From positions 248,001 through 312,000 of the forward strand of contig NZ_JRHC01000006.1 in the NCBI RefSeq assembly GCF_000949475.1: a stretch of 64,000 bases of DNA. Reading direction: 5' to 3'. The translations under genes and the position numbers were made by a program. Source of the DNA: Draconibacterium sediminis. GTDB lineage: Bacteria; Bacteroidota; Bacteroidia; Bacteroidales; Prolixibacteraceae. Below are positions 43,750-52,431 of this stretch, one piece after another (position 1 is the stretch's first letter; every line of letters begins with the position of its first letter). Below the pieces are notes generated by a model. It was not told where the DNA came from. It did no database searches and saw only the letters and a program-made list of their open reading frames with translations.

Positions 43750-44328
43750 ATGACAGACAACACAAACAAAAAAGTTGCCGAAAGCTTATGGAAACTTATC
43801 ATGGCCCGAGGCATAGTCCTAGTAGTAGTAGGATTAGTTTTACTCCTATTCCCTCAGGCAACGCTTACAACCCTGATTTTTATTCTCGGTATTTACTGGC
43901 TAATTGACGGTGTGGTTACCCTTTACAACACCTACAAACAAAAAGATGTGAGAAGAAACTGGTGGTGGGGATTAATTACTGGTGGCCTAAGCATAATTGC
44001 GGGACTAATCGTAGTATTAAAACCCTTTTCGAGCTCAGTACTCACAACCTCCTTTTTAATGTGGTTTTTAGGATTGGTTGCGTTAATTAACGGAATTACC
44101 GGAGTTGTTACCGGTATTCGAATAAAGAAATACCACACCGGCGAACGCTCTATGATTTGGGGCGGAATATTTTCAATAGTGCTCGGTATTATTCTTATTT
44201 CCTCCCCGTATACATCTGCACTGGTGGTTGTTAAAGTAATGGGCTCTTTCGCCATTTTTGCAGGAATAATTACCATACTGCTTGCAAACCGGGTTAAAAA
44301 GAAAGCACAGGAAATGGAGAATAATTAA
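43750..44328 (+). CDS. HdeD/DUF308 family membrane protein
   Basis: A 192-residue inner-membrane protein with six helices in three similar pairs. The DUF308 repeat unit is visible as LVVVGLVLLLFPQATLTTLI, WWGLITGGLSIIAGLIVVLK and WGGIFSIVLGIILISSPYTS. E. coli HdeD helps acid resistance at high cell density; here the role is unknown. It stands alone between fillers and a terminator. Confidence 0.9.
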   Translation: MTDNTNKKVAESLWKLIMARGIVLVVVGLVLLLFPQATLTTLIFILGIYWLIDGVVTLYNTYKQKDVRRNWWWGLITGGLSIIAGLIVVLKPFSSSVLTTSFLMWFLGLVALINGITGVVTGIRIKKYHTGERSMIWGGIFSIVLGIILISSPYTSALVVVKVMGSFAIFAGIITILLANRVKKKAQEMENN

Positions 44329-44352
44329 ATATTCTATATTTCAATTTATTAG

Positions 44353-44396
44353 AAATTGCAAGGTCATGATCAACAATGGCTTTGCAATTTTTTTTG
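44353..44396 (+). terminator. Terminator after the HdeD-like gene
   Basis: Stem AAATTGCAA (44353-44361) with TTGCAATTT (44382-44390), extended inward to about 15 bp with wobble pairs, followed by TTTTTTTTG. Confidence 0.85.
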
Positions 44397-44504
44397 TGCC
44401 CAATTCTAATAATCACCAAACCTTATTAATAAACATTTGATCGATTTATTTCTTGTTTATTTCAACTATTTCACTTATTTTCGTAAGGCACATATGTTTA
44501 TTAT

Positions 44505-44825
44505 ATGAAAACAATAATTACGTCATCCGGAGACAATGCAGATTCTAAATTTGATTTACGATTTGGACGTGCGGCATGGTTTTGTGTGTACGACAAAGAA
44601 ACCCACACAACTAACTTCATCGAAAACAGTTTTAAAAACTCAAATGGCGGAGCCGGTACAAAATCTTCGGAAATGGCAGCAGAATTAGGTGCGGAACAGA
44701 TCATCTCGGGTCATTTTGGACCAAAAGCCAAGGATATGCTGGAGAAATTTGAAATTCAAATGATAGAGTTAGATGATGAAGAGCTGAAAGTAAGAGATGT
44801 GATTTCGAGAATTGAAAACAATTAG
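44505..44825 (+). CDS. NifX/NifB-type Fe-Mo cofactor-binding domain protein (first)
   Basis: A 106-residue stand-alone 'dinitrogenase iron-molybdenum cofactor' domain: TIITSSGDNADSKFDLRFGR, AAWFCVYDKETH, GAGTKSSEMAAELGAEQIIS, HFGPKAKDMLEKFEIQM. No nitrogenase genes are present. Single-domain members bind Mo-, Fe- or Mo-Cu-sulfur clusters in orange-protein (ORP) systems of anaerobes. It heads the operon with DUF5320, a second such domain, two MinD-ferredoxin ATPases and an MBL protein. ORP membership is inferred. Confidence 0.88.
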   Translation: MKTIITSSGDNADSKFDLRFGRAAWFCVYDKETHTTNFIENSFKNSNGGAGTKSSEMAAELGAEQIISGHFGPKAKDMLEKFEIQMIELDDEELKVRDVISRIENN

Positions 44826-44830
44826 AAACA

Positions 44831-45058
44831 ATGCCAGGATTAAACAAAACCGGACCAATGGGACAAGGTTCCCAAACCGGCAGAAAACAAGGAAGATGCA
44901 ACCCCGCATTAAATGAAGAACAGTTTGCCAACGTTGGAAGACGAGGTGGAAGAGGTTTCAGATTTAGAAATCACGCAACCGACGAAAACTTACCAATTGA
45001 TTGGGGACGTGGAAAAGGGAGAGGTCGTGGCCGGGGATTTGGCCCTTTAGAAAATTAA
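44831..45058 (+). CDS. DUF5320 small Gly/Arg-rich protein
   Basis: A 75-residue protein with the DUF5320 signature MPGLNKTGPMGQGSQTGR, a GRCNP cysteine, and a Gly/Arg-rich tail (GRGKGRGRGRGFGP). Its function is unknown. It is regularly found beside NifX-type single domains and MinD-ferredoxin ATPases in anaerobes, exactly as here. The basic tail could bind nucleic acid or an acidic partner, but that is a guess. Confidence 0.85.
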   Translation: MPGLNKTGPMGQGSQTGRKQGRCNPALNEEQFANVGRRGGRGFRFRNHATDENLPIDWGRGKGRGRGRGFGPLEN

Positions 45059-45073
45059 TAATTTGAAATAAGC

Positions 45074-45415
45074 ATGAGAAAAAAAATTGCTGTTCCTGTT
45101 GACGAAAGCGGGATTTTAGACGGACATTTCGGACACTGCAAGTACTTTGCACTGTTAGATGTTGAAAAGACAACGATTGTAAACGAAGAACGGGTAACTC
45201 CCCCGCCTCACGAGCCGGGAGTGTTGCCTAAGTGGTTAGCCGAAAATGGCGTTACCGATGTGCTGGCAGGAGGAATGGGCCATAAAGCCATTCAAATTTT
45301 CACCTACAACAATGTAAATGTTTTTGTGGGTGCACCGCAACTTTCGGCATCCGAACTGGCACAAGGTTTCCTTAACGATACCATTGAGTTTTCGGCCAAT
45401 TACTGCGACCATTAG
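45074..45415 (+). CDS. NifX/NifB-type Fe-Mo cofactor-binding domain protein (second)
   Basis: A 113-residue relative of the 44505 gene: KIAVPVDESGILDGHFGHCK (GHFG with an extra Cys), ALLDVEKTTIVNEERVTPPP, HEPGVLPKWLAENGVTDVLA, GGMGHKAIQIFTYNNVNVFV. The HEPG..L and GGMG.KA words mark the cofactor-binding branch. The two domain proteins are not identical and may bind the cluster at different steps. A strong terminator follows before the ATPase genes. Confidence 0.9.
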   Translation: MRKKIAVPVDESGILDGHFGHCKYFALLDVEKTTIVNEERVTPPPHEPGVLPKWLAENGVTDVLAGGMGHKAIQIFTYNNVNVFVGAPQLSASELAQGFLNDTIEFSANYCDH

Positions 45416-45524
45416 GAAATATCTGGCGGTTATATGCTGTCTGACAATAGTCCAAAACATGCTAAGTTTAGTGCATTTCTGAGATTTCATAGTCACTCAG
45501 AGTTAGGTTAGCTACTAATTCGGT

Positions 45525-45556
45525 ATTCCCCGGGGCAACACTCCGGGGAATTTTTT
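45525..45556 (+). terminator. Terminator between the NifX-like genes and the ATPases
   Basis: A 9-bp stem ATTCCCCGG / CCGGGGAAT followed by TTTTTT. It may be an attenuator, since the ATPase ATG lies 15 bases beyond it and no new -7 box is seen. Confidence 0.85.
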
Positions 45557-45570
45557 AAACACAATTGAAT

Positions 45571-46434
45571 ATGCAAATTGCCATAGCAAGCGGTAAAGGA
45601 GGTACCGGCAAAACAACCGTTTCGGTTAACCTGTACTATTTCTTATCTGAAAAATATAACAACCGCGTACAATTAATCGATTGCGATGTGGAAGAACCAA
45701 ACGACATGCTTTTTTTTCCTCAAGCGAAAAAAGAAGCAGAAAAAGAGGTTTTTATCATCGTTCCTGAAATTGATAAAGAAAGGTGTATCTATTGCAAAAA
45801 ATGCGTTGAATGGTGCGAATTCAATGCAATTAGCATTGTTCAAAGACTAAAATTTGCGGAAGTAAATTACGAACTTTGCCACTCGTGCGGAGCATGTTTT
45901 GAGGCTTGTTCGTTTGAGGCGCTCACACCGGTTCAGAATTCGCTGGGCAGCATTTCCGATTACCGGACAACCTTTGGCGCCGGAATAGTTGAAGGACGGC
46001 TCAAAATTGGTTCCGCCATGCAAACTACATTGATTAAAAGTGTAAAAAAGCTAGCTGATTCAAATCAACATCTTACGTTGCTTGATGCACCTCCCGGCAC
46101 AAGTTGCCCAGTTGTTGAAACCGTTGCAACAGCTAATTACGTCATTCTGGTGACTGAACCCACTCCCTTTGGCTTGCACGATTTAAAAATAACAGTTGAG
46201 TTGCTAAATAAAATTCATAAACCATTTGGCGTAATTGTAAACAAAGCAGGTTTGGGGAACAACACTATTTATCAATTTTTAGAGGAAAACAACATCATGT
46301 TGCTGGGTAAAATACCATTTTCAAAAGTGTATGCGGAGAATTATTCGCGGGGAGAATTATTTGAAAATATACCGGTGGATGTAGAAAAAGCTTATCATTC
46401 TATCCTTGGAAATCTGGCTACCATTATCAACTAA
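45571..46434 (+). CDS. MinD/Mrp-type ATPase with inserted 2[4Fe-4S] ferredoxin domain (first)
   Basis: A 287-residue cytoplasmic ATPase. The deviant Walker A loop SGKGGTGKTTVSVN (8-21) is typical of MinD/Mrp. A ferredoxin insert carries two CxxCxxCxxxC motifs: C72, C75, C78, C82 and C103, C106, C109, C113. The switch text LLDAPPGTSCPVVE follows. Such ATPases assemble or deliver metal-sulfur clusters in ORP systems. ATG 45571 is preferred over the TTG six bases earlier. The second ATPase begins one base after its stop. Confidence 0.93.
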   Translation: MQIAIASGKGGTGKTTVSVNLYYFLSEKYNNRVQLIDCDVEEPNDMLFFPQAKKEAEKEVFIIVPEIDKERCIYCKKCVEWCEFNAISIVQRLKFAEVNYELCHSCGACFEACSFEALTPVQNSLGSISDYRTTFGAGIVEGRLKIGSAMQTTLIKSVKKLADSNQHLTLLDAPPGTSCPVVETVATANYVILVTEPTPFGLHDLKITVELLNKIHKPFGVIVNKAGLGNNTIYQFLEENNIMLLGKIPFSKVYAENYSRGELFENIPVDVEKAYHSILGNLATIIN

Positions 46435-46435
46435 A

Positions 46436-47314
46436 ATGAAGGAAATTACCATACTTAGCGGAAAAGGTGGTGCCGGTAAAACCAGCATTGCTGCTGCCTT
46501 GGCTTCGCTCGCCCGAAACGCTGTATTTTGCGACAACGATGTTGATGCTGCCGATTTGCATTTAATTTTAAAGCCAAAGATAAAAGAAACGCATCCATTC
46601 GATAGCGGTTCGCTGGCATTCATCAATCAGGAAGAGTGTACAAACTGTGGAACCTGCCTGGAAGCATGCCGGTTCGAAGCCATCTTTACCAACAGCGATG
46701 GTTTCCCTGAAATCAATCCCTATCAGTGCGAAGGCTGTCTTTTATGCGAACGACTTTGCCCGGTCGGCACCATTCAAACTACTCAAAACCGGAACAACCA
46801 GTGGTTTATTTCCGACACACGTTTTGGATTGATGGTACACGCAAAAATGGGTCCCGGCGAAGAGAATTCAGGAAAACTGGTAACACGAATACGAGAAAAG
46901 GCAAAAGAACTGGCCAGGGAAAATAAAGCACAATTTATAATAAACGATGGGCCTCCGGGAATTGGCTGCACTGCCATTTCATCTATAACCGGAACAAATG
47001 CCGTTCTGCTGGTGATAGAACCAACTGTTTCAGGATTGCACGATGCCAAACGGCTTGTGGAACTGGTTAATTCTTTTAAAGTATCCATTTATGCCATCAT
47101 TAACAAACACGACATAAACCTTGAATTTACGGCAACTGTTGCGCGCTATTTAATCGACAACAATATTCCGCTTGTTGGAAAAATACCTTTTTCTGAAATG
47201 TTTGTTGAGTGTATGTTAAGCGAAAAATCGTTGGTTGAATATGCGCCGAATCATCCAATAAGTTTAAATTTAAAAACCATTTGGGAAAAGATCAGCAAGA
47301 ATTCGATTCATTAA
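46436..47314 (+). CDS. MinD/Mrp-type ATPase with inserted 2[4Fe-4S] ferredoxin domain (second)
   Basis: A 292-residue paralogue of its neighbour: Walker A LSGKGGAGKTSIAAAL, ferredoxin cysteines C68, C71, C74, C78 and C98, C101, C104, C108, and NDGPPGIGCTAISS. Pairs of such ATPases are the core of orange-protein operons; they may work as a heterodimer. The start ATG 46436 follows one base after the previous stop, and the MBL gene begins two bases after this one ends. These spacings show a single transcript. Confidence 0.93.
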   Translation: MKEITILSGKGGAGKTSIAAALASLARNAVFCDNDVDAADLHLILKPKIKETHPFDSGSLAFINQEECTNCGTCLEACRFEAIFTNSDGFPEINPYQCEGCLLCERLCPVGTIQTTQNRNNQWFISDTRFGLMVHAKMGPGEENSGKLVTRIREKAKELARENKAQFIINDGPPGIGCTAISSITGTNAVLLVIEPTVSGLHDAKRLVELVNSFKVSIYAIINKHDINLEFTATVARYLIDNNIPLVGKIPFSEMFVECMLSEKSLVEYAPNHPISLNLKTIWEKISKNSIH

Positions 47315-47316
47315 AC

Positions 47317-48102
47317 ATGTTAACAGTCTCTATTTTAACAGATAACACAGCCAGAGGACAATTTCTCGCAGAGCATGGACTCTCCTACCTCGTTGAGATT
47401 AATAATGAAAAAATTCTATTCGATGCCGGTCATTCTGATGTTTTTTTGAAAAATGCTGAAAAGCTAAAAGTTGACATTGAAAACGAAATAAAAACAGTTG
47501 TTTTAAGTCACGGACACTGGGACCATGGGAACGGATTAAAATACCTGAAAAACAAAACGCTGATAACTCATCCGGACAGTTTTTCAAAACGATACCGAAA
47601 AACAGACCACACTATAGTAGGATTGGAACTAACCAAAAATGAGATTGAAAAACAGTTTACATTAATGGAAAGCAGAGACTCGCTACAACTTACCGGGAAC
47701 CTGTTCTTTTTGGGCGAAATACCACGAAATAATGATTTTGAAAGCCAATCAACCAGCTTTGAATTTGCAAATGGCTCTGATGATTTCATACCTGACGATT
47801 CTGCCTTGGCAACCATAGTAAATAACGAGTTGGTAGTGATTACCGGCTGCTCACATTCCGGTATATGTAATATTTGTGAACATGCGAAAAAGGTTACCGG
47901 AGTTGATAAAATTAAAGCTGTAATCGGCGGTTTTCATTTGAAAGAACAAGACAAACAATCGCTAAAAACCGTTGAATATTTTAAGAAAAGTAAAGTCGAG
48001 AAACTTTTACCATCGCACTGTACAGCACTTCCGGCCCTGGCATTATTTCACTCAAGTTTTACAACAGAGCAGGTAAAAACAGGAATGGTCTTTAGATTTT
48101 AG
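47317..48102 (+). CDS. MBL-fold hydrolase of the RFA-P synthase-like (arylamine) group
   Basis: A 261-residue metallo-beta-lactamase-fold protein with LSHGHWDHGNGLKYL (HxHxDH) and the metal ligands in TGCSHSGICNI and GGFHL. The text LTDNTARGQFLAEHGLSYLV and the HSGI block match the group annotated as 7,8-dihydropterin-6-methyl-4-(ribofuranosyl)aminobenzene-phosphate synthase-like. It closes the NifX/ATPase operon; similar MBL genes occur in other ORP clusters. Its reaction there is unknown. It converges with the malectin-like gene, overlapping by 4 bases. Confidence 0.88.
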   Translation: MLTVSILTDNTARGQFLAEHGLSYLVEINNEKILFDAGHSDVFLKNAEKLKVDIENEIKTVVLSHGHWDHGNGLKYLKNKTLITHPDSFSKRYRKTDHTIVGLELTKNEIEKQFTLMESRDSLQLTGNLFFLGEIPRNNDFESQSTSFEFANGSDDFIPDDSALATIVNNELVVITGCSHSGICNICEHAKKVTGVDKIKAVIGGFHLKEQDKQSLKTVEYFKKSKVEKLLPSHCTALPALALFHSSFTTEQVKTGMVFRF

Positions 48103-49478
48103 TACGCTTGCTGAAATACAATCTCGCTGATTCCGGCAACTTTTCTATTTTCAGGATCAACATATATACGAACCGTTAACCGCCGGTCGTTTACTCTAAT
48201 AACTTTTTCCGATGTCCATTTTAGCTCTCCTGCGTCCAGGTCGTAGGTAGAGGCTTCAACACCTTCGTATTCAATTTTTTGCCACGAATCCTGTTCCACA
48301 TCTCCTACCTGTGCCCGCACCCGGTAAACACCGTTTCGCACATTAATTTCGTATTCAAAATAATTTTTCGGATTCCGACATTCCGCATCAGAGCCCCCGA
48401 ACAGCACTTTCTTTAATCGGGCATTCCCTCGTTCGCTCTTTGTGCAAAACATTACTTTATCGGTTGTGTTCCAGGCTCCCATATCCCATCCCATACCGGC
48501 ATATTCCTCAAAGGCAAGCAGGTTTTTCCGGTTGCCGTTACTTTGCGGTGGCCGCGCAAAATCCACTTTTCCCCGGGTAAACGATTTCGTAAAATTAAAG
48601 GTGTTTTTAAAATACAGCTCGTACAACTGCGGGAAAAAATTTATGCAGTTGGCATACCGGTTTTCGTAATCAGGAATGGTATCACTTTTTACCACTGCCA
48701 GTTGCAGATAAGCCCATTTTTCGTCTCCCCATACCGTTCCTAAAAGCTCTCCGGTTCTCACATCCTGTCCATCCTTTACCTGAATAGTGTTGGCGTATAA
48801 ACGATCGTACACATAAAAAACAGATGGATTTGAATTACTTTGCAAAAGCATGCACGCTTCTTTACTATTGCGTCCATCCTTTTGCTCTTCTACCCAAACA
48901 ACTTTACTATCTTCAATGGCCAGCAACCAGTGTTTTTCGATGCCCCGCGCATCGGTTAAAGCAATTCCGATTCCCTCGTTCGATTTCACTTCATCATTGC
49001 CCCCGTTGCAAGCTTTTCCCTGGAACGAAAACATATGGTTATCTTCGTTCATATTCCAATTAAAACCATCGTTATAACTCACCGGAAAACTAAACGAATC
49101 AGGAGCCAGCATCAAATCCTGGTTATCCGACAAACAAATCAGTGCGTCCTTTTTTAATAATCCGTGCGGCGCTTTATTGGAAGCCAGCTTTTTTACATTT
49201 TGATTATCGGCAACAAAAGCACGCACCCGATTTAAACTCGTCGGCAAACTGCGCCGGCTTACCTTAATTTCAATGGTATCATTATCAATACTCAATATGT
49301 TGTAGTGGTTCTTTATGCCAAGCAAAACTATATCTTCCCCCTTAAACTTTATGGTATCTCCAACACTGGCATTGTAATAGTGGCAATTTCCCCAACTAAA
49401 ATCGGGTTCGGTTACCAGCTGTGCACTACCCAAAAAGCTAAGCCAAACAAGAATATATATGGTGATTAGTCGTTTCAC
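48099..49478 (-). CDS. Secreted protein with M23-like middle and malectin-like C-terminus
   Basis: A 459-residue protein with a signal peptide (ITIYILVWLSFLGSAQL), starting at GTG. The middle (residues ~225-300) reads IQVKDGQDVRTGELLGTVWG, a lysostaphin-like (M23/LytM) strand pattern without the zinc histidines, so probably inactive. The last ~150 residues form a malectin-like carbohydrate-binding domain: RPPQSNGNRKNLLAFE, NGVYRVRAQVGDVEQDSWQK, VNDRRLTVRIYVDPENRKVA. It likely binds a polysaccharide outside the cell. It is not clearly linked to its neighbours. Domain calls are by pattern only. Confidence 0.65.
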   Translation of the reverse strand: MKRLITIYILVWLSFLGSAQLVTEPDFSWGNCHYYNASVGDTIKFKGEDIVLLGIKNHYNILSIDNDTIEIKVSRRSLPTSLNRVRAFVADNQNVKKLASNKAPHGLLKKDALICLSDNQDLMLAPDSFSFPVSYNDGFNWNMNEDNHMFSFQGKACNGGNDEVKSNEGIGIALTDARGIEKHWLLAIEDSKVVWVEEQKDGRNSKEACMLLQSNSNPSVFYVYDRLYANTIQVKDGQDVRTGELLGTVWGDEKWAYLQLAVVKSDTIPDYENRYANCINFFPQLYELYFKNTFNFTKSFTRGKVDFARPPQSNGNRKNLLAFEEYAGMGWDMGAWNTTDKVMFCTKSERGNARLKKVLFGGSDAECRNPKNYFEYEINVRNGVYRVRAQVGDVEQDSWQKIEYEGVEASTYDLDAGELKWTSEKVIRVNDRRLTVRIYVDPENRKVAGISEIVFQQAY

Positions 49479-49741
49479 TCGTTATCTTTTAATTCGAACC
49501 TGTTGTCAATTGTATATCCAAAACACTTTAAAGCTGTTTTACCCTGAAGATAAAACTAAAATCAGGCACTAAAACTGCTCTCTTTAACAAAACTATCAAT
49601 AAAAGTAGTGTTTAGAAAATTATGATACATGAAAGCAACCTCTTCTTGTATTTTTCTGTCTGTATAAATGATACAAATGAATTTAATCAGTTTTTAGTAA
49701 GATTTACTGATAAGCGTATTTAACATACTCTCCTTTTTTAG

Positions 49742-49749
49742 TAATTTTG
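49742..49749 (+). promoter_or_regulatory. Bacteroidota -7 box (TAATTTTG) for the patatin gene
   Basis: Exact TAnnTTTG match, 26 bases before ATG 49776. Confidence 0.45.
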
Positions 49750-49775
49750 ATAGCGTTCAGAAAACAATTGACCCA

Positions 49776-52064
49776 ATGATTAGATCACTCCTTGTTATTC
49801 CGTTATTTATTTTTGCCGTTTTGCATGGCAATGCTCAGTCGGTTGGGCTTGTGCTTAGTGGTGGTGGCGCCAAAGGAATGGCGCATATTGGGGTGATACG
49901 GGTTCTGGAAGAAAACAACATTCCAATCGACTATATATCAGGAACTTCAATTGGAGCAATTGTTGGTGGACTTTATGCCGCAGGTTATTCTACCGAAGAA
50001 ATGGAAGAACTTTTTAAGTCGGATGATTTTTATTTCTGGTCGACCGGAAAGATACAACGCGAATACCGCTATTATTTTAAACGTCAGGAAGATGACCCCA
50101 CCTGGGTACAACTTCGTGTGGCAAAAAAAGATGAAAAAGTAAAAATTCTGCCACCAACCAATATTATTCCGGGTGAACAAATGGATTTTGCCTTTATGGA
50201 ACTAACGGCTGCAACCAGTGCGGCCTGTAACTATGATTTTAACCAGCTGATGGTACCTTACTTTTGTATTGCCGCCGATGTAAACAATAGTAAACCACTG
50301 GTTTTACGCAATGGAGATTTGGGCAATGCCATGCGGGCATCGATGACGGTTCCACTTTATTTTAAACCTATCGAGATTGACGGGAAATTACTCTTCGACG
50401 GTGGTTTGCTGAATAACTTCCCTACCGACCATATGAAAGAGATTTTTAACCCGGATATTATTATCGGGCATAAGGTGGCTGATGATGTAAGAGCTGCCGA
50501 CGCCGATGATGTTATGCGGCAAATTTCGAACATGGTGATGCGGCCTACTAATTTTGAGATTAAACCATCGGATGGAATTCTTCTGGAAACTAAATTCGAC
50601 AATATTGGTTTGCTCGATTTTCATAAAATAGATACCGTTCTGGCCCGCGGAGAACAAACTACACTGGCCCAAATAGATAGTATAAAACAACTGATTCAAC
50701 GTCGTATTCCAAAAGAAGTGGTTCAGTCAAAACGCGACAGTTTTAATGCACGAAAACCTGAACTCAACTTTCAAAATATTCAGGTTGAAGGTGTTACCGA
50801 CCCCATGCAACGACAGTTCATCATACAAAGTATAAAACACCGGAATAACATTGTCTCGCTTTCTGCATTAAAAACCGAATATTTTAAATTGGTTGCCGAT
50901 GAACAGCTAAAGTCGATCCAACCCATTACGCGCTACAATCCCGGTACGGGTTATTTCGATCTGCATTTAAAAGTAGAACCCGAAAAACGTTTGGATTTGA
51001 GTATTGGTGGAAATATTTCTACCAAGCCGATTAACCAAGGTTTTGCTGCAATAAATTTCAGAAGCTATAACAGCAGAGCCTACTCGCTTCATTCCAACAT
51101 CTATTTTGGGCGGTTTTACAGTTCATTTAAGTTGGGTGGCCGCATTGATTATCCAACGGCGTTGCCCTTCTACCTCGAGTCGTATTTAACTTTTAATCGC
51201 TGGGATTATTTTTCGTCGAGTACAGAGCTGATTTTCGAAGATGTTCGCTCGCCTTTCATTATAAAAGATGAAACCAACTTCAGATTAGAAACCGGATTAC
51301 CGCTGGGCCTGCACAGTAAAATTTATGCGGGTATTGCCTATTCATCGGCAAGTAATGATTTTTATCAAACCGATGAAACGGACGAAGGAGGTACACCCAA
51401 CAATTCAAAATTCAACGCATTCGTTTCGAAGTTGGCATTCGAAAATAACTCACTGAATTACAAGCAGTATGCAACAGAAGGCGCTCATCGTGTAATTGAC
51501 GGTAGATTTGTGATTGGCGAAGAAAAGTACATAGCAGGAAATAATGCAAAGTCTGCAACACAACTTTCAAATCATAATTATTTTCAACTTCATGCCCAAT
51601 CTTTACGCTATTTTTCGTTGGGAGAGAGATTTGTGTTGGGTACCCATCTCGAATCATTTTTAAGTACAAAAAAATTGTTTCAAACATACCGGTCGACAAA
51701 ACTTTCAGCCCAGGGATTTTCGCCAACACCACACAGTAAATCGCTGTTTATAAACGAATTTAATTCGAATAATTTCCTGGCCGGAGGATTAAAAGCCATA
51801 TTCAAATTCTCGCCCGACTGGCATCTTCGTGTTGAAGGTTATGGTTTTTGCCCTATTCATGAAGAGTTGGAACAAGCAGACCTAACGGCAGTTAAAAGCG
51901 ACGATTTTATCAATAATTATTATCTGCAGGGATTGGCTGCATTGGTTTATCAAACCGGAATCGGACCGGTAAGTCTGTCGTTCAACTACTACGAAAAAAG
52001 TAATACCAACCTTTATGTTACGCTGAATTTTGGATATATCTTATTTAACAAACGAGGTTTGTAA
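49776..52064 (+). CDS. Patatin-like phospholipase with POTRA and outer-membrane barrel (PlpD-like)
   Basis: A 762-residue surface lipase. After a signal peptide (LLVIPLFIFAVLHGNA) the patatin domain shows the oxyanion loop LSGGGAKGMAHIGV, the GTSIG nucleophile Ser58 and the catalytic Asp208 in DGGLLNNFP. A POTRA-like linker (~335-400) and a C-terminal barrel of the bacterial surface antigen/Omp85 type follow, ending LYVTLNFGYILFNKRGL. PlpD-type proteins are single-chain type V secretion lipases; the barrel keeps the domain at the cell surface. It is a single gene with its own -7 box. Confidence 0.93.
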   Translation: MIRSLLVIPLFIFAVLHGNAQSVGLVLSGGGAKGMAHIGVIRVLEENNIPIDYISGTSIGAIVGGLYAAGYSTEEMEELFKSDDFYFWSTGKIQREYRYYFKRQEDDPTWVQLRVAKKDEKVKILPPTNIIPGEQMDFAFMELTAATSAACNYDFNQLMVPYFCIAADVNNSKPLVLRNGDLGNAMRASMTVPLYFKPIEIDGKLLFDGGLLNNFPTDHMKEIFNPDIIIGHKVADDVRAADADDVMRQISNMVMRPTNFEIKPSDGILLETKFDNIGLLDFHKIDTVLARGEQTTLAQIDSIKQLIQRRIPKEVVQSKRDSFNARKPELNFQNIQVEGVTDPMQRQFIIQSIKHRNNIVSLSALKTEYFKLVADEQLKSIQPITRYNPGTGYFDLHLKVEPEKRLDLSIGGNISTKPINQGFAAINFRSYNSRAYSLHSNIYFGRFYSSFKLGGRIDYPTALPFYLESYLTFNRWDYFSSSTELIFEDVRSPFIIKDETNFRLETGLPLGLHSKIYAGIAYSSASNDFYQTDETDEGGTPNNSKFNAFVSKLAFENNSLNYKQYATEGAHRVIDGRFVIGEEKYIAGNNAKSATQLSNHNYFQLHAQSLRYFSLGERFVLGTHLESFLSTKKLFQTYRSTKLSAQGFSPTPHSKSLFINEFNSNNFLAGGLKAIFKFSPDWHLRVEGYGFCPIHEELEQADLTAVKSDDFINNYYLQGLAALVYQTGIGPVSLSFNYYEKSNTNLYVTLNFGYILFNKRGL

Positions 52065-52078
52065 AACAAGTAGCCAAA

Positions 52079-52431
52079 TTAACTACGAATATGATTTTCG
52101 ATCGCTGAAGGAAGTTCAAACGACAGTTCCACTACCCCGCAGAATTTCCCGTTTTCCATCCATGGTTTTTGGGTAACTACCTTTGTTACACCGTCCTTTT
52201 CTGTGTATAGGTATTCTCGGTTGGTGTTGCCAGCATTTCACGAAGTTTGGTTTTCGATGGCTCGGGATGACAATCCAGAAGGTTTGTACCCAACAATTTT
52301 TCGCCACCATACTTTTCAAACTGCCGAATGGAAAAATCATTCATATAAACAATAATACCCTCTGTATTGCAAACAGTAATGGCTCCACCAAATGCGTCCA
52401 TCCAGTTTACGTCGCTACCTTTCAATATCAT
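52079..52431 (-). pseudogene. Small PAS-domain protein, frameshifted
   Basis: Two frames on the minus strand form one PAS protein of about 117 residues. The first (52431-52198) reads MDAFGGAITVCNTEGIIVYM and ends abruptly after NTYTQK. Past an A4 run (52197-52200) the other frame continues DGVTKVVTQKPWMENGKFCG, then VVELSFELPSAIENHI and a stop at 52079. One extra A restores the whole fold, including the VELS.E.P ending of this family. Its ATG overlaps the upstream gene's stop (ATGA). It is either a recent mutation or a one-base sequencing error. Confidence 0.8.

Noticed and set aside
44505-45415. Nitrogen-fixation genes
   Set aside because: Only single NifX-type domains are present; no nifHDK or nifB radical-SAM gene is in the window.
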